Assembly: GCA_035550795.1 (NCBI GenBank)
Contig: DASZOL010000049.1
Location: forward strand, 1 to 64,000
Direction: 5' to 3'
DNA from: DASRDR01 sp035550795
GTDB lineage: Bacteria > Methylomirabilota > Methylomirabilia > Rokubacteriales > DASRDR01
DNA length: 64,000 nucleotides
Shown here: positions 1 to 10,945 of the stretch, piece after piece
Layout: every line of letters begins with the position of its first letter
Position numbering within the stretch: the stretch's first letter is position 1
Notes under the pieces: model-generated
Told to the model about the DNA's origin: nothing
The model's input: only the letters and a program-made list of their open reading frames with translations
Databases searched by the model: none
Position numbers and translations under genes: made by a program

Positions 1-1
1 T

Positions 2-786
2 TCACGAGTGAGGATCGTTCGGGCTGAGGCTCGTCACCAAGAGGCCAAGCGGGTCAGCCGCGTTGAGCGGGCTGGTCCCTACATACGCATAGAAGTTCGA
101 CTCGCCGCCAAGGAAGCGTAGCGGATCCTCACGAATGAATCGGTGCAGCCCCGGATGGTAGTACCGCGCCCGGTAGTAGTAGAGGCCGGTGCCGTCGTCC
201 TCGCGGCCCGTGAACTTGGACGGGTTCGCGTTGGACTGGCCGGTCGAGGTGGTGGTGCCGAACGGGCGTAGGTGTAGGACGTCTGGACCGCGCCGGCCGG
301 ATCGGTCAGCGCGAGGGTCGAGCCGAGGGCGTCCGCCAGCAGATGGCGGGTGGCGCTGCCCTTGATGCGCGTGAACACCTCGTCGAGGCCGAGCCCGGTG
401 ACCACGTTCGCCTTCACCGTCGTGTCTTGCTTTTCCTGGACCAGGTTGAGCCCGTCGTACACGAAGTCCCGGGTGGTGCTGCCGACGACCCGGCGGTGGC
501 GCCGGCCGAGCGCGTCGTACTGGAAGCTCGCGCCCGTCATGCTCAAGAGCTGATCGCGCACGTTCCACGTGTACGTCTTGGTGCCGCCGTTGGTGAGGTT
601 GCCGTTGAAGTCGTAGGTCCAGATCGCGGCGTCGTTCGCCGTGGGGTCGACGGTCGCCCGCAGGCGGTTGAGTCGATCGTAGACGTGGAAGACCTGCCCC
701 TCAGCGGATCGGGGCGGCGCGGCGGCCAGCAGCAGTAGTGCGGCGAGCAGGCTGGCGGCAGCCGAGCCGGCGCGGCGGGCGCCCAC
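2..786 (-). pseudogene. Short secreted Rhs/YD-repeat protein, frameshifted
   Basis: A GTG at 786 opens an N-terminus with two Arg, then an Ala/Leu-rich hydrophobic run ending near AEG-Q, which looks like a Sec signal peptide. YD-type repeats follow at once (VYDRLNRL, TYDFNGNL, FQYDALGRR, FVYDGLNL). The Rhs core then continues in another frame: PFGTTTSTGQ, the GLYYYRARYYHP box, FIREDPL and NFYAYVGTSPLNAADPLGL. The switch falls at about 264-269, where one missing base would restore the usual Y-T-Y-x-P-F-G junction. The product ends 12 residues after DPLGL, so there is no C-terminal toxin domain, and at about 260 residues it is far shorter than typical Rhs proteins. Either an orphan Rhs tip or a decaying fragment. 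The frameshift could be a sequencing error, since it lies beside a GGGC run. Confidence 0.6.
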
Positions 787-1063
787 GAACGCGCGCGCGG
801 GTCGGGCAGCATCGCCCGACCGCCCTGATCGACATCCGGAGAACTCCAGATGTCCGCGGCCATCGCGCCGCCTTGCGTCGTCGGCCCACCCGTGCGCGAC
901 CTCACGCCGTGAATGGGCCGAAGGAGCAACGCCGTGCGCTGCGCGCGCCCCACAGCGGGCGCAACTGCGGCGCCGCGCTAGCGGGACGAGTCCGGCCGTG
1001 TCAAGCGAATGCCTCTCGAGCGCGCGGTCTCTTACTCGTACTGCGGAAGCTGGGCTCGCGCGG

Positions 1064-1675
1064 CTACGCCTGCGCGGCCGAGGGTTCCCTCGGTGTGAGC
1101 CCGAACGCACGGAGCAGGCGTGCGGTCGCCTCCAGCGGGAGTCCCACGACGTTCGTATACGAGCCCTCGACCCCGGCCACGAGCCGCCCGCCGAGACCCT
1201 GCACGGCGTAGGCACCGGCCTTGTCGTCCGGCTCGCCCGTGGCCACGTACGCGTCGATCTCCGCCTCGCCGTAGGGGCGCATGCGAACGCGGCTCACGAC
1301 GGTCTCCGCCACCTCGCGGCCGCCCGGAACCTCGATGAGCGCGACGGCGGTCACCACCTCGTGACTCCGGCCCCGGAGCAGGCGGAGCATCGCGCGCGCC
1401 TCGTCGCGCGAGGCGGGCTTGCCGAGCGGGCGCCCGTCGAGGACGACCAGCGTGTCCGCGCCCAGGATCAGGGCGCCCGGCGCGCCCTCCTCGGCGTGGA
1501 CCCGGTCGGCGACGTCGCGGGCCTTCCGCCGGGCGAGGGTCGTCGCGAGCGTCGGCGCCGGCGCCTCCGGCGCCAGCGCCTCGTCGATCTCGCTCGCCCG
1601 GACCTCGAACGAGAGCCCGAGCTGCGCGAGGAGCTCGCGCCGGCGAGGCGACGCCGAGGCCAGGATCAGGCGCAC
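1064..1675 (-). CDS. maf: Maf-like nucleoside triphosphate pyrophosphatase
   Basis: A 203-residue Maf/YhdE-family protein. The family hydrolyses non-canonical or modified NTPs (dTTP/UTP or m7GTP subfamilies) to monophosphates in the cytoplasm. Visible signatures are the N-terminal SASPRR loop (residues 7-12), GADTLV in the middle, GKP shortly after, and the C-terminal DKAGAYAVQG and GSYTNVVGLP motifs, all in the usual order and at family length. It lies downstream of speE on the same strand with a 55-base gap. The substrate subfamily cannot be decided safely by eye. Confidence 0.93.
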   Translation of the reverse strand: MRLILASASPRRRELLAQLGLSFEVRASEIDEALAPEAPAPTLATTLARRKARDVADRVHAEEGAPGALILGADTLVVLDGRPLGKPASRDEARAMLRLLRGRSHEVVTAVALIEVPGGREVAETVVSRVRMRPYGEAEIDAYVATGEPDDKAGAYAVQGLGGRLVAGVEGSYTNVVGLPLEATARLLRAFGLTPREPSAAQA

Positions 1676-1730
1676 GCGAGCGGAGTGAACGGGGGCGGCC
1701 GCCGGCGGCGCGGCCCGCGCGAGAGCCGTC

Positions 1731-2648
1731 CTAGCTGACGATCAGCGGCTCGGCGTCGGTGATGATGCGAGGACAGTCGGCGACGACCTTCCGCAGGAAC
1801 AGCGGCAGGCTCAGCATGTGCTGGTGCGCCAGCCCGTCGTAGAAGCGCATCGGACCCACCCCTCGCTCGGCCAGCCGGCGGTCGACGGCCGCTGGCGCCA
1901 GGGCCGCCGCGTCGTCCCGCTTGCCCGCGACCGCGAAGCCCCACGGCGTCCCGAAGCACGGAATGAAGGACTGGTAGGGCCCCACGTGGGGGAAGACGGC
2001 CTGGAGGGTCCGGATCATGGCCGCGTAGAAGTCGAGCTCGCCGAGCTTGGTCATGCCGGCCTGCAACGCCAGCGTGCCGTGCGGCGTCAGGCGATCGCTC
2101 AGGAGCTGGTAGAACTCCCGCGTGAACAGGAGGCAGGCGGGGCCGGCCTCCAGCGGCTCCGTGAGGTCGACGATGGCCACGTCGAACCGCTCCGGCGTCC
2201 GCTCGAGCCATCCGCGCGCGTCCTCGTGCCGGAGCTCGGTGCGGGGGTCGTCGAAGGCGCCCTGGTGCATCTCGGGTAGATGCGTCCGGCAGGCCTCGAC
2301 GACGCGGCGGTCGATGTCCACCATGACCGCCCGCCGGATCGAAGGATAGCGAAGGATCTCGCGGAGCGTCGCCCCCTCGCCGCCCCCGATGACCAGCGCG
2401 CTCTCGGGACGAGGATGGAGGACCATCGCCGGGTGCACGAGGGTCTCGTGGTAGATGAAGTCGTCGGCCACGCTCGACTGGATGCGCCCGTCCAGGACGA
2501 GGCACTTCCCGTAGCTCGCCGTCTCGAGGATCTCCATCTGCTGGAACTCGGTCCGGAGGGCGAAGATCGTGCGGACGATCGCGTGGGCGTGCCCCTCGAC
2601 GGCGGTCGTGGTCTCAAAAAACCATTTGTAGGGGCTCTGGGGTGCCAT
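1731..2648 (-). CDS. speE: Aminopropyltransferase (spermidine synthase family; possibly agmatine aminopropyltransferase)
   Basis: A 305-residue polyamine synthase that moves the aminopropyl group of decarboxylated SAM to an amine acceptor. The SAM-type nucleotide motif GGGEGATLRE, the FIYHETLVHPAM segment and the HQGAFDDPR segment are intact. Where many putrescine enzymes have an acidic D-S-T-D-P gate, this one reads DLTEP. From memory that resembles Thermus SpeE, which uses agmatine or triamines. The ATG at 2648 lies inside the end of speD (35-base overlap), so the two are co-translated. The neighbouring arginine decarboxylase and ureohydrolase fit an agmatine-first route. The enzyme family is certain; the acceptor is inferred. 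Confidence 0.92.
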   Translation of the reverse strand: MAPQSPYKWFFETTTAVEGHAHAIVRTIFALRTEFQQMEILETASYGKCLVLDGRIQSSVADDFIYHETLVHPAMVLHPRPESALVIGGGEGATLREILRYPSIRRAVMVDIDRRVVEACRTHLPEMHQGAFDDPRTELRHEDARGWLERTPERFDVAIVDLTEPLEAGPACLLFTREFYQLLSDRLTPHGTLALQAGMTKLGELDFYAAMIRTLQAVFPHVGPYQSFIPCFGTPWGFAVAGKRDDAAALAPAAVDRRLAERGVGPMRFYDGLAHQHMLSLPLFLRKVVADCPRIITDAEPLIVS

Positions 2649-3042
2649 CCGCGGCGACGCCCTCCTTGGCCTTGTTCACCAGGCCGGCCGCCCCCGGGAA
2701 AACGCCGCGCTTGACCTCCACGCAGGATGCCCGGCTGGCCCCGAACTGCTCCACAAGGTAGTTGGCGGCCTCCGCCGGCTTGAGCGTGTCGCCGCACGAG
2801 AAGATGTCCACGGCGGCGTACCGGTACTCGGGCCACGTGTGGATCGAGAGGTGGGACTCGGCGATCACCACCACACCGGAGATCCCGAACGGGTTGAACT
2901 CGTGAAAGACCACGTCGACGATGGTGGCTTCCGCGCGCTTCGCCGCCTCCACCATCGCGGTCTTCACGGACTCAAGGCTGTGGAGGACCTCGGAGCTGCA
3001 GTCGTACAGCTCGAGCAGCAGGTGACGACCCAGACTCTCCAA
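2614..3042 (-). CDS. speD: S-adenosylmethionine decarboxylase proenzyme (prokaryotic class 1B)
   Basis: A 142-residue pyruvoyl enzyme making decarboxylated SAM, the aminopropyl donor for SpeE. The self-cleavage site is clear: Glu62-Ser63 in AESHLSIHTWPE, with His68 and Cys83 (FSCG) at the positions of the catalytic residues of the Thermotoga enzyme. The start is TTG at 3042, chosen because SLGRHLLLELYDC matches the family N-terminus and a purine-rich GAGAGGGGG lies about 8 bases upstream. First gene of a speD-speE unit, and divergent from the arginine decarboxylase gene. The transcript leader is about 120 bases if the promoter at 3172-3199 is used. Confidence 0.95.
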   Translation of the reverse strand: MESLGRHLLLELYDCSSEVLHSLESVKTAMVEAAKRAEATIVDVVFHEFNPFGISGVVVIAESHLSIHTWPEYRYAAVDIFSCGDTLKPAEAANYLVEQFGASRASCVEVKRGVFPGAAGLVNKAKEGVAADGTPEPLQMVF

Positions 3043-3171
3043 TTACCGACCCCCTCTCCTCGCCCGCGACCGGCGTCGATCATCGAACTGCGACGCCGTC
3101 TCGATGGCGCCGCGCTCGCCGTCGCCGCGATCTCTACTTCGCCGACGCGACACGGGGCGAAAGTCGGCTGA

Positions 3172-3199
3172 ATTATAGAGCACGAACGAAGCAGCGCAA
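3172..3199 (-). promoter_or_regulatory. Putative sigma-70-type promoter of speD-speE
   Basis: On the minus strand a perfect TATAAT (3177-3172) sits 16 bases downstream of TTGCGC (3199-3194), in the only clearly AT-rich patch of the divergent region between speD and the arginine decarboxylase gene. It would give a leader of roughly 120 bases before the TTG start. Confidence 0.55.
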
Positions 3200-3210
3200 G
3201 GAAAAAATGC

Positions 3211-3239
3211 TTGCGTTTTACTTTCACGCCAGTGATGAT
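3211..3239 (+). promoter_or_regulatory. Weak candidate promoter for the arginine decarboxylase-ureohydrolase unit
   Basis: TTGCGT (3211-3216) and GATGAT (3234-3239) are separated by 17 bases and face the rightward genes. The -10 box matches consensus at four of six positions. Plausible mainly because it lies in the AT-rich divergent intergenic patch. Confidence 0.3.
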
Positions 3240-3316
3240 GACGACCGGCCGCGGGCGAAGCGACGTTCGGGCACGCCGCGAGTGACGAGAGCGACGCGGC
3301 GCGGAGGGAGGTGGCG

Positions 3317-3799
3317 ATGTTCTGGAAGCAGGTGACCAAGGCTTCGATCACCGCCGGCACGGCCGAGGGCGGAACGCCGCTGAACGCGTTCGACAACGCG
3401 CTCCTGGCCGCCGGGATCGGCAACGTCAACCTGATCAAGGTCTCCAGCATCGTCCCGCCCGAGGTTGACATCGTCGAGCTGCCCCAGATCAAGCCGGGGG
3501 CGCTGGTCCCGACCGCCTACGCGGCCATGACGAGCTCGACGCCCGGCCAGATCATCGCCGCGGCGGTCGGTTACGCCCTGCCCGCCGATCACACGAAGGC
3601 CGGCGTCATCATGGAGTTCCACGACGTCACCGACCGTGGCACGGCCGAGGAAGCCATCCGCGGCATGCTGGCGGAGGCCTTCCGCGTCCGCGGCGAGACC
3701 ATCCGCGAGGTGAAGGTCGTCGCGGTGGACCACCGGGTCGAGCGGGCCGGCTGCGCCCTGGCCGCCGTCGCGCTCCTCTCGGAGGACGACCTGCTGTAG
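3317..3799 (+). CDS. pdaD: Pyruvoyl-dependent arginine decarboxylase proenzyme
   Basis: A 160-residue PvlArgDC that converts arginine to agmatine, the first step of polyamine synthesis by the agmatine route. The self-processing serine pair is visible in NLIKVSSIVPPE (Ser43-Ser44 from the ATG), where the family cleaves to form the pyruvoyl group on the beta chain. The GVIMEFHDVT segment carries the conserved catalytic glutamate. The ATG at 3317 is preferred over an in-frame GTG at 3311 because GGAGGGAGG at 3303-3311 is then correctly spaced and not inside the coding region. Followed 65 bases later by a ureohydrolase and divergent from speD-speE. Confidence 0.95.
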   Translation: MFWKQVTKASITAGTAEGGTPLNAFDNALLAAGIGNVNLIKVSSIVPPEVDIVELPQIKPGALVPTAYAAMTSSTPGQIIAAAVGYALPADHTKAGVIMEFHDVTDRGTAEEAIRGMLAEAFRVRGETIREVKVVAVDHRVERAGCALAAVALLSEDDLL

Positions 3800-3864
3800 G
3801 GCGCCGCGCCGGCGCGCCACCCGCCGAATCCGCGGACCCGGCCGACCGACCGTCGCCTTCGACC

Positions 3865-4734
3865 ATGGCTCTCACCCCCGCGCGCCCGCGCTTCCTGTCC
3901 GCCCGCCCGGACGCCGCCGGAGCGGACGTCGTCCTCTACGGCGTCCCGTTCGAGGGCCGGGTCAACCAGCGCAAGGGGGCGTTCCAGGGCCCCGCGGAGA
4001 TCCGCCGCGCGTCCGATCTGATCGAGACCTACGTCCCCCGGCTCGGCGCCGATCTCGCGAGCCTGGCGCTGGCGGACGCCGGCGACGTCCCGGTGCCGGA
4101 CCTCTCGCCCCGCGAGGCCCTCCAGGCAGCGGCGGCGGAGCTCCGGCTGACGCTCACGCCGGCCCAGCGCTGGGTCCTCCTGGGCGGAGACCACACCACG
4201 ACCGCCGCCACCGTCGAGGTGGCCCTCGAGCACTACCCGGATCTCCGCGTCGTCCAGTTCGACGCCCACCCGGACCTGCGCGGGGAATACCTCGGCGAGC
4301 CCTGGAACTACGCCTCCGCGATGACGCGCGTCCTCGACCACCTGGGTCCCGACCGCCTCTATCAGATCGGTCTTCGCACCGGCGACCGCGAGGAATGGGA
4401 GCCGCCCCGCGGGACGCACGTCTTTCCGGGGTGGACGGGACCGGCGGCGGCCGCGGCGGCGGCGATCGCGGGACCGCTGGCGGCGCAGCCGCTCTACGTG
4501 ACGATCGACATCGACGTCCTTGACCCGGCAATCGCCCCCGGCACCGGCGCACCCGAGCCGGGCGGCATCACCGTGCCGGACCTCCTCGCCGCGCTCGGGC
4601 ACCTCGGCGCCGCGCGCGTGATCGGCTTCGACGTGGTCGAGGTCTCGCCGCGCTGGGATCCGTCGGGGCGCACCGCGATCACGGCGGCCGCGATCGTCCG
4701 GGACGCGATCCTCACGTGGTGGGCGCCGCGTTGA
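3865..4734 (+). CDS. speB: Agmatinase-type ureohydrolase (agmatine or N1-aminopropylagmatine)
   Basis: A 289-residue arginase/agmatinase-fold enzyme that releases urea from a guanidino substrate. The dinuclear Mn-binding motifs are complete: GGDHTTT, DAHPDLR and TIDIDVLDP followed by APGTGAPEPGG. It sits directly after the agmatine-forming decarboxylase. The product would be putrescine if agmatine is the substrate, or spermidine if the substrate is N1-aminopropylagmatine as in Thermus and Thermococcus. Sequence alone does not settle which. The stop overlaps the start of the next gene, implying translational coupling. Confidence 0.9.
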   Translation: MALTPARPRFLSARPDAAGADVVLYGVPFEGRVNQRKGAFQGPAEIRRASDLIETYVPRLGADLASLALADAGDVPVPDLSPREALQAAAAELRLTLTPAQRWVLLGGDHTTTAATVEVALEHYPDLRVVQFDAHPDLRGEYLGEPWNYASAMTRVLDHLGPDRLYQIGLRTGDREEWEPPRGTHVFPGWTGPAAAAAAAIAGPLAAQPLYVTIDIDVLDPAIAPGTGAPEPGGITVPDLLAALGHLGAARVIGFDVVEVSPRWDPSGRTAITAAAIVRDAILTWWAPR

Positions 4735-5522
4735 CGACGGACGGACGGGCGCCCCGCCGGGCCGCGCCCTACGCCGCCCCGCTCTACTACCACATCGCGT
4801 TCGAGCTCAACCGGAAGGTCGAGACGGACTTTCTCGTCGCGTGCTTCCGGAAGTACGCGCGGCGCCCGGTCCGCCACGTCCTCGACGTGGCATGCGGGAC
4901 CGGCCACCACAGCCTGCGGCTGGCCCGGCGCGGCTACCGGGTGACGGCCATGGACCTCTCGGCCCCCTCCATCGCGTTTCTCCGGGCGGAGGCCGAGCGC
5001 CTGGGACTCGGCGTCAGGGCCGTCGTCGGCGACATGACCGACTTTCGGCTGCCCGACCCGGTGGACGCGGCGATCTGCATGCAGGACTCCCAGGGGCACC
5101 TCCTCGAGACCGCCGCGCTCGTCGCCCACCTCCGGGCGGTGCGGCGGAACGTGCGCCCCGGCGGCATCTACGTGTTCGACCGGATGGTGCCCAACGGGTG
5201 GAGCCCGGGGGCACGCTGGACCTGGACGCGCCGCCGGCGCGGGATCACCGTGCGGGCCACCTTCCAGACCCTGCTCGACTACGACGTCTCCCGCCAGGTC
5301 TGCCAGGAGGTCATGCGGTTCGACATCAGCGAGCGGGGGCGCCACCGCGTCGTGGTCCAGCGGCACCCGACCCGCATCGTCTTCCCGCAGGAGCTGCGGG
5401 CCCTTGTCGACCTGGCCGGGAGCTGGGAGTTCTGCGGGTGGTTCTCGAACTTCAGCCTGAGACGCCCTCTCGAGAAGAACGCCGCGGCGCTCGTGATGAT
5501 CACGGTGCTGCGCGCGGCCTGA
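4716..5522 (+). CDS. Class I SAM-dependent methyltransferase
   Basis: A 268-residue protein with a Rossmann methyltransferase core: motif I VLDVACGTGHHSLRLA around residue 55, an acidic ribose-binding segment (VTAMDLS) and the post-core PGGIYVFDR strand. The substrate is unknown; the family includes small-molecule methylases. The longest frame starts with GTG at 4716, 19 bases inside the ureohydrolase gene. An in-frame TTG at 4731 would form a TTGA stop-start overlap and is equally likely. Coupling suggests co-expression with the polyamine genes, but no polyamine role is shown. Confidence 0.85.
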   Translation: MVGAALTTDGRAPRRAAPYAAPLYYHIAFELNRKVETDFLVACFRKYARRPVRHVLDVACGTGHHSLRLARRGYRVTAMDLSAPSIAFLRAEAERLGLGVRAVVGDMTDFRLPDPVDAAICMQDSQGHLLETAALVAHLRAVRRNVRPGGIYVFDRMVPNGWSPGARWTWTRRRRGITVRATFQTLLDYDVSRQVCQEVMRFDISERGRHRVVVQRHPTRIVFPQELRALVDLAGSWEFCGWFSNFSLRRPLEKNAAALVMITVLRAA

Positions 5523-5568
5523 AGGGGTCCGACCTTGACGCCCTGACGCGGGGGCGCATCCTGACCCC

Positions 5569-6753
5569 GTGACCCGGCTCGTACTCCGTCCCCAGCGCGA
5601 GGCGCGGACCCGTGGGGGCCATCCCTGGGTCTACCGGGCCGACGTGGCCCGGCTGGACGGCGCCTGGCGGGACGACGAGGCGGTGACCGTCTGCGCCGCG
5701 GACGGCCGCGTCCTCGGGCGCGGCTTCTACAATCCGCGTCCCCAGATCGTATGCCGCCTCGTGACGCGGCACGACGAGGTCGTCGACGACGCCTTCCTGC
5801 GGCGGCGCGTCCAGACGGCCTGGGCGTTCCGCGAGACGCTGGCCTACGACGGCGACGCGGGGCGCGTCGTCTTCGGCGAGGGCGACATGCTGCCGGGTCT
5901 CGTGGTGGACCGCTACGGAGACGTCCTGGTCCTCCAGGCGCTGACGCGCGGGATCGCGGCGCGCGCGGACCGCATCGCCGAGCTGGCGGCGGAGGTCTCC
6001 GGCGCACGCGCCGTCTACCGGCGCGGGGACCCCACCGCCGCCGCGATCGAGGGGTTCGAGGACGCGAGCGGCTGGCTCCTGGGCCGGGGAGACCCCGCGG
6101 TCGAGATCCGCGAGGGTCCGTGCCGCTTCCGGGTCGACATCGAGGGCGGCCAGAAGACCGGCTTCTACCTGGACCAGCGGGAGAACCGCGCCGCGGTCGC
6201 AGGGCGCGCGGCCGGCCGCGCGGTGCTGGACGTCTTCGCCTACACCGGGGCGTTCGCCGCGTGGGCGCTCCGCAGCGGCGCGGCCTCCGTGCTCGCGCTC
6301 GACAGCTCCGGCGCCGCCTGCGCGCAGGCCGCCACGCACCTGGCGGCGAACGTCCCGCCCGGAGGCGCCCCGCCGCACGACGTGATCGAGGCCAACGCCT
6401 TCGACGCCCTGCGCGCCTTCGAGCGGGAGGGCCGCCGCTTCGACCTCGTCATCCTCGACCCGCCGCCGTTCACCCGCCGTCGGACCGCCGTCGACGCGGC
6501 GCTCCGCGGCTACAAGGAGATCAACCTGCGGGCGCTGCGCTGCCTCCGCGCGGGCGGGCTGCTCGCCACTTTCTCCTGCTCCCACCACGTGAGCGGCGCT
6601 CTCTTCGAGGACGTCTGCCGGGCGGCGGTCGAGGACGTGGGGCGCCCGGTGCGCCTCGCCGCACGCTTTGGCCAGGCGCGGGACCACCCGGTGCTCCTGG
6701 CCGTGCCCGAGACGCGCTACCTCACGGGGCTCTTCCTGGAGGCGCTCGAATAG
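5569..6753 (+). CDS. rlmI: RlmI-like 23S rRNA (cytosine-C5) methyltransferase
   Basis: A 394-residue protein with an N-terminal PUA-like RNA-binding domain (GGHPWVYRADV) and a C-terminal SAM methyltransferase domain. Motif I is VLDVFAYTGAFAAWAL, motif IV is ILDPPPFTRRR, and CSHHVS near residue 340 carries the cysteine expected of an m5C enzyme. GQKTGFYLDQRENR is a signature of the RlmI/YccW group, which methylates C1962 of 23S rRNA in E. coli. The start is GTG at 5569, 46 bases after the previous gene. Orthology to RlmI is likely; the exact nucleotide modified is inferred. Confidence 0.88.
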   Translation: MTRLVLRPQREARTRGGHPWVYRADVARLDGAWRDDEAVTVCAADGRVLGRGFYNPRPQIVCRLVTRHDEVVDDAFLRRRVQTAWAFRETLAYDGDAGRVVFGEGDMLPGLVVDRYGDVLVLQALTRGIAARADRIAELAAEVSGARAVYRRGDPTAAAIEGFEDASGWLLGRGDPAVEIREGPCRFRVDIEGGQKTGFYLDQRENRAAVAGRAAGRAVLDVFAYTGAFAAWALRSGAASVLALDSSGAACAQAATHLAANVPPGGAPPHDVIEANAFDALRAFEREGRRFDLVILDPPPFTRRRTAVDAALRGYKEINLRALRCLRAGGLLATFSCSHHVSGALFEDVCRAAVEDVGRPVRLAARFGQARDHPVLLAVPETRYLTGLFLEALE

Positions 6754-6766
6754 GCCGGGCCGGCGG

Positions 6767-7399
6767 TCACGAGCTCGTCGAGCGCCGGGCCCGGGCTCGA
6801 TAGAAGAAGAGCAGCCCGCCCGCGACGAGGCCAGCCACGACGACCCCGAAGGCGACGGCGTTGTACCCCATCAGCATCTGCTTCGCCCAGTCCAGGTGCG
6901 TGCCGGCGACGACGCCGAGCCCGACGACGAGCGCGTTCCAGGCGACCACGGAGAGACCCGCCCAACAGAGAACCTTCGAGGCCGAGAAGCGGGCCAGCCC
7001 CGCGGCCGGCATGACCAGCGCACGGATCCCGGGGAAGAAGCGGGAGATCGCCACCGCCGGCACGCCGTAACGGGCGAACCAGCCCTCCAGCTGCGCCAGC
7101 CGCCGGTCCGCCCGGCAGAAGCGCCCGAACCGCCCCAGGAAGAGCGCCGGGCCCCAGCGCCGGGCGAGCCAGAAGGTCGCCATCACGCCTGACTGGGTCC
7201 CCGCGATCGCGACGGCCAGGACGACCCCGCGATCGAGCTGACCCCGCCCGGCAAGAAAGCCCGCATAGACCGCGATGACGTCGGCGGGCCACGGGGGAAA
7301 GAAGCTCTCCAGGACGCAGCTGAGGAAGACGATCGCGTAGATGGCGAAGGGCTGGATGCCGGGGTCGAGCACGAACTCGGCCAGCCGGTCGAGGCTCAT
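6767..7399 (-). CDS. DedA/SNARE-associated family membrane protein
   Basis: A 210-residue polytopic inner-membrane protein. It has the DedA hallmarks ESFFPPWPADVI near residue 30 (conserved acidic and proline re-entrant loop) and ISRFFPGIRALVMPAAGL near residue 120. Family members act in envelope homeostasis and, in some cases, in undecaprenyl-phosphate or phospholipid translocation. It ends 13 bases from the convergent RlmI-like gene. No individual substrate can be assigned. Confidence 0.9.
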   Translation of the reverse strand: MSLDRLAEFVLDPGIQPFAIYAIVFLSCVLESFFPPWPADVIAVYAGFLAGRGQLDRGVVLAVAIAGTQSGVMATFWLARRWGPALFLGRFGRFCRADRRLAQLEGWFARYGVPAVAISRFFPGIRALVMPAAGLARFSASKVLCWAGLSVVAWNALVVGLGVVAGTHLDWAKQMLMGYNAVAFGVVVAGLVAGGLLFFYRARARRSTSS

Positions 7400-7417
7400 G
7401 ACGGCGCGGCGGCGGCG

Positions 7418-8146
7418 CTACGCGCCGGGGGACCCTCCCTCCCGCTCGACCTCGAACGAGAGGGTCAGGACGCGCGGCGGCATCTCTCCCAGCCGATGGT
7501 GGAACTCGAGCGCCAGCCTGCGCGCGGCGCCGCGCAGTCGCGCGAAGTAGACGAAGCCCTCGATCCGCGCGCCCGGCTGGAGCGTGCCCATGGGCAGCGC
7601 CCGGAGGTAGAGGTCCCCGAGATACGCAGGCCCGGGATAGTACCAGGGCCGGCCGTACCAGCCCGGCCAGCCGTACCAGCCGTACCGGTCCCACCACCAG
7701 TCGGACGGGTCGGGGAGCACTCGCCGGTGGAGGATGGGGGGCGGCGATCCGACGGCCGCCAGGCGCACCTCCTCTCCCGCGCGCCATCGGAGGATACGCT
7801 CGACCTCGGCGGGGGGAAGCGCGGTGTACTGGTAGCGGGAGTCGTCGAAGAGCCGGAAGCCGGTGTAGTCGTACTCGAGCGGGTGGGTAGCCCCGTTGGA
7901 CAGGCTGACGAGGAACGGGGTCACGTAGTCACCGAGGTCCCAGGGACTCCCGCGCCAGGCTGACGGCCGCACCGTCACCTCGACGCCCTCCGCGGCGACG
8001 CTGGCGGTCTGGAGATCGGCATCGATCCGGACGCCCGGGGCCGGGACCGGCACGATCCGGGGCGCCGCGCACCCCGCGATGACCGCCGCGATGAGCCCGA
8101 CGACGACGCGGGGCCGGGACGCGAGGGCTCCCCGCAGCCGCTTCAC
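7418..8146 (-). CDS. Hypothetical lipoprotein with a Trp/Tyr/Gly/Pro-rich loop
   Basis: A 242-residue protein of unknown function. A basic N-terminus, a hydrophobic stretch and a lipobox (VIAGC, Cys26) mark it as a lipoprotein. The mature part looks beta-rich, and residues about 150-170 form an unusual aromatic loop (WWWDRYGWYGWPGWYGRP). The start is GTG at 8146, immediately downstream of alaS on the same strand with a 6-base gap, so it is probably co-transcribed. I do not recognise a family. Confidence 0.78.
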   Translation of the reverse strand: MKRLRGALASRPRVVVGLIAAVIAGCAAPRIVPVPAPGVRIDADLQTASVAAEGVEVTVRPSAWRGSPWDLGDYVTPFLVSLSNGATHPLEYDYTGFRLFDDSRYQYTALPPAEVERILRWRAGEEVRLAAVGSPPPILHRRVLPDPSDWWWDRYGWYGWPGWYGRPWYYPGPAYLGDLYLRALPMGTLQPGARIEGFVYFARLRGAARRLALEFHHRLGEMPPRVLTLSFEVEREGGSPGA

Positions 8147-8152
8147 GATCCG

Positions 8153-10843
<2,691 letters not shown>

Positions 10844-10945
10844 AGGAGCCTCATGATACCATCGGCCACCCGCCGGCCCGGGATCCGCGCCCGCGCGGGC
10901 GTGCGCGGCGCACGGCTCCGGCGGCGGGCGGTCTGGCGGTCTGGC

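Noticed and set aside
999..1004. TTGACA facing the Rhs gene as a promoter
   Set aside because: The best -10 at a proper distance is only TAGCGC and it lies about 200 bases upstream of the start; too weak to list as a feature.
79..1215. A single long minus-strand gene joining the Rhs region to sequence inside maf
   Set aside because: The upstream two-thirds is an Arg/Pro-rich shadow of maf and the intergenic region; the real Rhs start is the GTG before the signal peptide at 786.
3043..3165. Riboswitch or peptide leader in the ~120-base speD leader
   Set aside because: No convincing conserved aptamer, terminator or polyamine-type upstream peptide could be identified by eye; the length alone is not evidence.
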